From an uncultured Phycisphaerales bacterium (GTDB lineage Bacteria; Planctomycetota; Phycisphaerae; Sedimentisphaerales; Anaerohalosphaeraceae), in contig CALMLO010000038.1 in NCBI GenBank assembly GCA_937868095.1, positions 1 through 64,000 on the forward strand: a DNA stretch of 64,000 bases, written 5' to 3'. The translations under genes were made by a program, and so were the position numbers. This document shows positions 61,333 through 64,000 of this stretch, piece by piece. The notes beneath the pieces were generated by a model. The model made no database searches. It was given only the letters and a program-made list of their open reading frames with translations, and was not told the DNA's origin. How positions within the stretch are numbered: the first letter of the stretch is position 1; each line of letters starts with the position of its first letter.

Positions 61333-62736
61333 TTGGCAGCCGAACCAACAAAAAACAAAATGTTTGAAGCATCCGTCGGCCTGCAGTGGTCGCCGGCCGA
61401 GAAGCAATTTCAGGCAGTCCTGCTCCGTCGCCGTCCTGAGGGAATCGAATTTGAGGGCCCCAAAACTATTTCGGCCAACTCATCTCTTCTGGAGTCACTG
61501 CGGCAGCAGTTTCGGCTGCCTTCTGACGATGCCAGCCCAGTTGCTCTGTCTGTCGGCATTGATTCCTCCCATGTTGGGTTCTACCGTTTTGAGGTACCCG
61601 CCGTTCCTGACCCCCAGCTGGTGAGCATCATCCGCACGCAGGCGGAAGGATACCTGCCGCTGCCGGCTTCTTCCATGCGGCTGGCTTGGCGGGTTGATGC
61701 CAGACCCTCTGAAAATTGCTGTGTACTGGCCGCCATCCGAAATGAACTGTATGAACAGCTCATCGGCTGCTGGCCCGACTCTCAACCCCTCTCCGCTGTT
61801 CCCGACATCGTCGGTTTAACAGCCTGTTGGCAGGCCTTTTGTCCGTCCAGCCATCAGGAATCTGTCCTGCTCAAACTCACCCGGACTCAGGCCGCGGCCA
61901 TCCTTGTCGAGGAGGGACGTATCCTCAATGCGGCACGACTCGATGTGGACTTGGACGGGCCTTTCGAACTGCTCAAGACCGACGTAATTCAATTGCTGGA
62001 ATCCATAAGTCCGCAAATCCGTTCTAAGCCGATCTTCTTATGGGAAAACCAGGAAAATCCTTTCCCCGATCTGTCGGAAGAACTGAAAAGCGAAGGATTT
62101 CAGATTCAGCATTGCAGTCCCCTTCCCGAAAAAATCCGCCGCTTCCGGAACCTTACCGTCCAAACCGCCGCTTCCTATCCCGAAGCTCTCGGTCTGGCCT
62201 TGCTCGCTCTGGACGGTGCGTCCATAGATTTCGACTTCACAATTGAATTAACGGAACCTGCACCCACCTTGCGCCAACAGATTTTTTCCGCCCCTGTCCG
62301 GCGAACCGCCCTTTCGCTGCTGCTGGCGGCTGTTGTCTGCACGGTCGGTCTGTACTGGAAAGACAAAACAGAACTGCGGCTCCTTCAAAAGCAGCTCACG
62401 GCCGCAGAAAAGGGTCAAAGTGCCCAGCAGATGCTTCAGATGATGGAGTTTCGCAAGCAAGTCGCCGCGGCTCGTCCGGATATCATCGAGCTGCTCGAAA
62501 TTCTCCGTCAAAGCCAGCCGGAAGGGTTGATTCTTGACCAATTCCTTTTTGAACGAGGCAAACCAGTTGAATTGCGGGGAACGGCCGGCAGCTATGAACA
62601 GGCCTATGAATTTCTCAAAAACCTTCAGAAACGAAACGAACTCCGGCAGGCCCAGCTTCTTGAACCTACTCTGGATGAAAAAACCAAAAAAGTCACTTTT
62701 CGCATTCGTTTCCTGTATCGAAATTTCAGCGGATAA
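61333..62736 (+). CDS. gspL: GspL/PilM-like secretion platform protein
   Basis: A 467-residue protein from TTG 61333 (GGGAG upstream); ATG 61360 is an alternative. Residues ~10-300 form an actin-like (ASKHA) fold as in GspL cytoplasmic domains: SVGIDSSHVGFYRFEVP, IRTQAEGYLPLP. One TM helix TALSLLLAAVVCTVGLYW (~325-342) is followed by a coiled coil and a ferredoxin-like PilN/GspL_C domain. It links GspE to the periplasmic parts. Confidence 0.8.
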   Translation: MAAEPTKNKMFEASVGLQWSPAEKQFQAVLLRRRPEGIEFEGPKTISANSSLLESLRQQFRLPSDDASPVALSVGIDSSHVGFYRFEVPAVPDPQLVSIIRTQAEGYLPLPASSMRLAWRVDARPSENCCVLAAIRNELYEQLIGCWPDSQPLSAVPDIVGLTACWQAFCPSSHQESVLLKLTRTQAAAILVEEGRILNAARLDVDLDGPFELLKTDVIQLLESISPQIRSKPIFLWENQENPFPDLSEELKSEGFQIQHCSPLPEKIRRFRNLTVQTAASYPEALGLALLALDGASIDFDFTIELTEPAPTLRQQIFSAPVRRTALSLLLAAVVCTVGLYWKDKTELRLLQKQLTAAEKGQSAQQMLQMMEFRKQVAAARPDIIELLEILRQSQPEGLILDQFLFERGKPVELRGTAGSYEQAYEFLKNLQKRNELRQAQLLEPTLDEKTKKVTFRIRFLYRNFSG

Positions 62737-62744
62737 GCAACTCT

Positions 62745-63290
62745 ATGCTCGAAAAACTAAATCCAAAAGAAAGAAGAACCGTTCTGACAAGTTTGAGTGT
62801 GTGTGCGGTTATCCTCGTTTACTTTTTACTCATTGAACCGCTCACTCAAAATTGGGGAACTGTCCGTCAGCATCTTCGGGCGGCACGGGAAAAAGCCGCC
62901 CTGCTCCAGCTGGACCCGAAAAGCCCCCAAACCCAGCAGCAAAAGCGTCTGATGGAATTGGTCCCGGTTCTCGAAATGCCCCAACCCTCTGACCGGCAGG
63001 GACCGTTTCTTCAGGAGACTTTTACCAGCCAGCTGCGAAAGGTCGGCCTTGTCTCTCGACGGATGCAGCTGGTACGCGGGAGACCCCTTCGCAATGACCC
63101 CGCGGGCTATGTTGTGCTCAACCTCACTGCCCAGGGAAGCGGCACTTATGAGCAAATTCTGAAGCTCCTGGCAGACTTGCCCCAGAATCCCTACTATGTC
63201 GGCGTTCAGAAATGCCTGCTCAAGCCCGACCAAAAAGAACGGCAGAAACTGGAATGGGAAATTACCGTATTCACGTACGCCAGCCGGTAA
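62745..63290 (+). CDS. gspM: GspM/PilO-like protein
   Basis: A 181-residue bitopic protein. N-terminus LNPKERRTVLTSLSVCAVILVYFLLIEPL has a short cytoplasmic lead and one TM helix, the GspM pattern, followed by a coiled coil (~40-70) and a ferredoxin-like fold (YVVLNLTAQGSGTYEQILKLL). Starts 8 bases after gspL. Confidence 0.82.
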   Translation: MLEKLNPKERRTVLTSLSVCAVILVYFLLIEPLTQNWGTVRQHLRAAREKAALLQLDPKSPQTQQQKRLMELVPVLEMPQPSDRQGPFLQETFTSQLRKVGLVSRRMQLVRGRPLRNDPAGYVVLNLTAQGSGTYEQILKLLADLPQNPYYVGVQKCLLKPDQKERQKLEWEITVFTYASR

Positions 63291-63303
63291 TAGGAGATAA
63301 CCG

Positions 63304-64000
63304 ATGAAATCCAAAGACAATAAACTGGCCCTTCGAATGCAGCAGCTGCGGCGGCTCATCTGGGCTTTTGCGGGCTTGATTCTGCTGGTCAGCTGGGTCA
63401 GAGCCGCTGGTGAAATCCTCCTCAACCCGGGCCGAATGGAGACTGCCGCTGAACGCTATGAATCACTTCAGAAAGAAGCCCTTTCGGCAGCACCCGATTT
63501 GAGCAAACGGCTCAAACCCCTGCAGGAACGAAATCTTTTTGTCCCTAAAATCATCCCTCAACCCCCTCAGGCCAGCCAAATTCTCGGTGACGCCGCCTTT
63601 TTTCAAGACCGCTGGGTCCGCATCGGAGAAGAAATCGGCGGTGCTAAGGTCGTAGCCATTGACAGTACTTCTGTCACGCTTCTGTGGGAAGGAAAAGAAA
63701 TCAAGCAATATCCGTTCGATTACAAACCGCAGGGACAAAATCAAAAGCCGATAGGACCCGATAACGGCCAGCAGAACCGCTCTCGAATCGACAGCGGACG
63801 TGCTTCCAGCCGTCCTTCACCGGAAGGATTCACCGGTTTCGGCGGACGAGCACCGTGGGCAATGTCTCCTGAAGAACGAGATCAGCTTCGGCAGCGGTTT
63901 GAACAGATGACCCCCGAAGAGCGGCAGGCCCTCCGCAGCGAGATGCGCCGGCGGTTTGAGGAAGGCGGCTTCGGCAGAGGCCGACGCGGCGGCGGACCCG
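63304..64000 (+). CDS. GspC-like protein, cut by the window end
   Basis: The frame opens at ATG 63304 (TAGGAGAT upstream), 13 bases after gspM, and is still open at 64000, giving ~232 residues. It has one TM helix (RRLIWAFAGLILLVSW), a short linker, then RNLFVPKIIPQPPQ and a small beta domain GEEIGGAKVVAIDSTSVTLLWEGKEIKQYP, like the HR domain of GspC/PilP. The part after ~160 is Gly/Arg/Gln-rich with the repeated motif MSPEERDQLRQRFEQM / MTPEERQALRSEM. A GspD secretin would be expected downstream. In most operons gspC comes first, so the position is unusual. Confidence 0.65.
   Translation, partial: MKSKDNKLALRMQQLRRLIWAFAGLILLVSWVRAAGEILLNPGRMETAAERYESLQKEALSAAPDLSKRLKPLQERNLFVPKIIPQPPQASQILGDAAFFQDRWVRIGEEIGGAKVVAIDSTSVTLLWEGKEIKQYPFDYKPQGQNQKPIGPDNGQQNRSRIDSGRASSRPSPEGFTGFGGRAPWAMSPEERDQLRQRFEQMTPEERQALRSEMRRRFEEGGFGRGRRGGGP

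Noticed and set aside
1-64000. CRISPR array or tRNA genes
   Set aside because: No series of regularly spaced repeats and no cloverleaf with CCA-type end was seen in the intergenic regions.

Overview
The window looks like a chromosome segment of a planctomycete, most likely class Phycisphaerae (Sedimentisphaerales-like). This placement is inferred from gene content only: five short secreted proteins with PEP-CTERM-type tails, a HYExAFE-family protein, a dockerin-like EF-hand pair in a huge secreted glucanase, RNase Y next to a YmdB-type phosphoesterase, a split GcvPA/GcvPB glycine decarboxylase, and a type II secretion operon. No rRNA or tRNA gene was seen, so the rank is not proven.

Layout. 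1-3125 is an AT-richer, IS-scarred accessory patch. It holds two copies of a transposase 3' end, a truncated type I restriction specificity gene, a HEPN-like protein paired with a DUF3467 protein, an internally deleted IS with both terminal repeats, a small unknown gene and an IS256-type relic. 3213-3331 carries a self-contained promoter plus hairpin that looks like a small RNA. 3395-9753 is core: DUF1638, a metallophosphoesterase, mntP, thiE, topA and a lone GroES-like protein. 9807-14323 (minus) encodes a 1259-residue GH16 glucanase and a small PEP-CTERM protein sharing its last domain; the latter has a LacI-type operator just after its promoter. metK, a PNPOx-like flavoprotein and dprA follow. 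17817-25128 (minus) is a six-gene group-4-hydrogenase-like membrane complex whose large subunit lacks the NiFe cysteines (Ehr type).

25298-36780 contains a rearranged PEP-CTERM gene, a decayed ORF and a sigma-54 activator. Divergent from the activator, behind a textbook -24/-12 promoter, lies an operon for a B12-type radical SAM enzyme, an alpha/beta hydrolase, a transporter-acyltransferase-AMP ligase fusion and a DUF2339 membrane protein. I read this as an inducible membrane-lipid remodelling unit; it is the best candidate for an undescribed system here.

36818-51720 is housekeeping: ymdB-like, rny with a long leader, an HTH/pseudo-receiver regulator, bioB, a HYExAFE protein, a DMT protein, hisS, a YkgJ-like protein, an AI-2E-type permease, gcvT-H-PA-PB and an aminotransferase. 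51854-64000 holds three PEP-CTERM-type secreted proteins behind a ~400-base leader, a strong terminator, then the type II secretion operon E-F-G-H-I-J-K-L-M followed by a GspC-like gene cut by the window end. The juxtaposition of sorted surface proteins with a secretion machine suggests a shared envelope role, but no exosortase gene lies inside the window.
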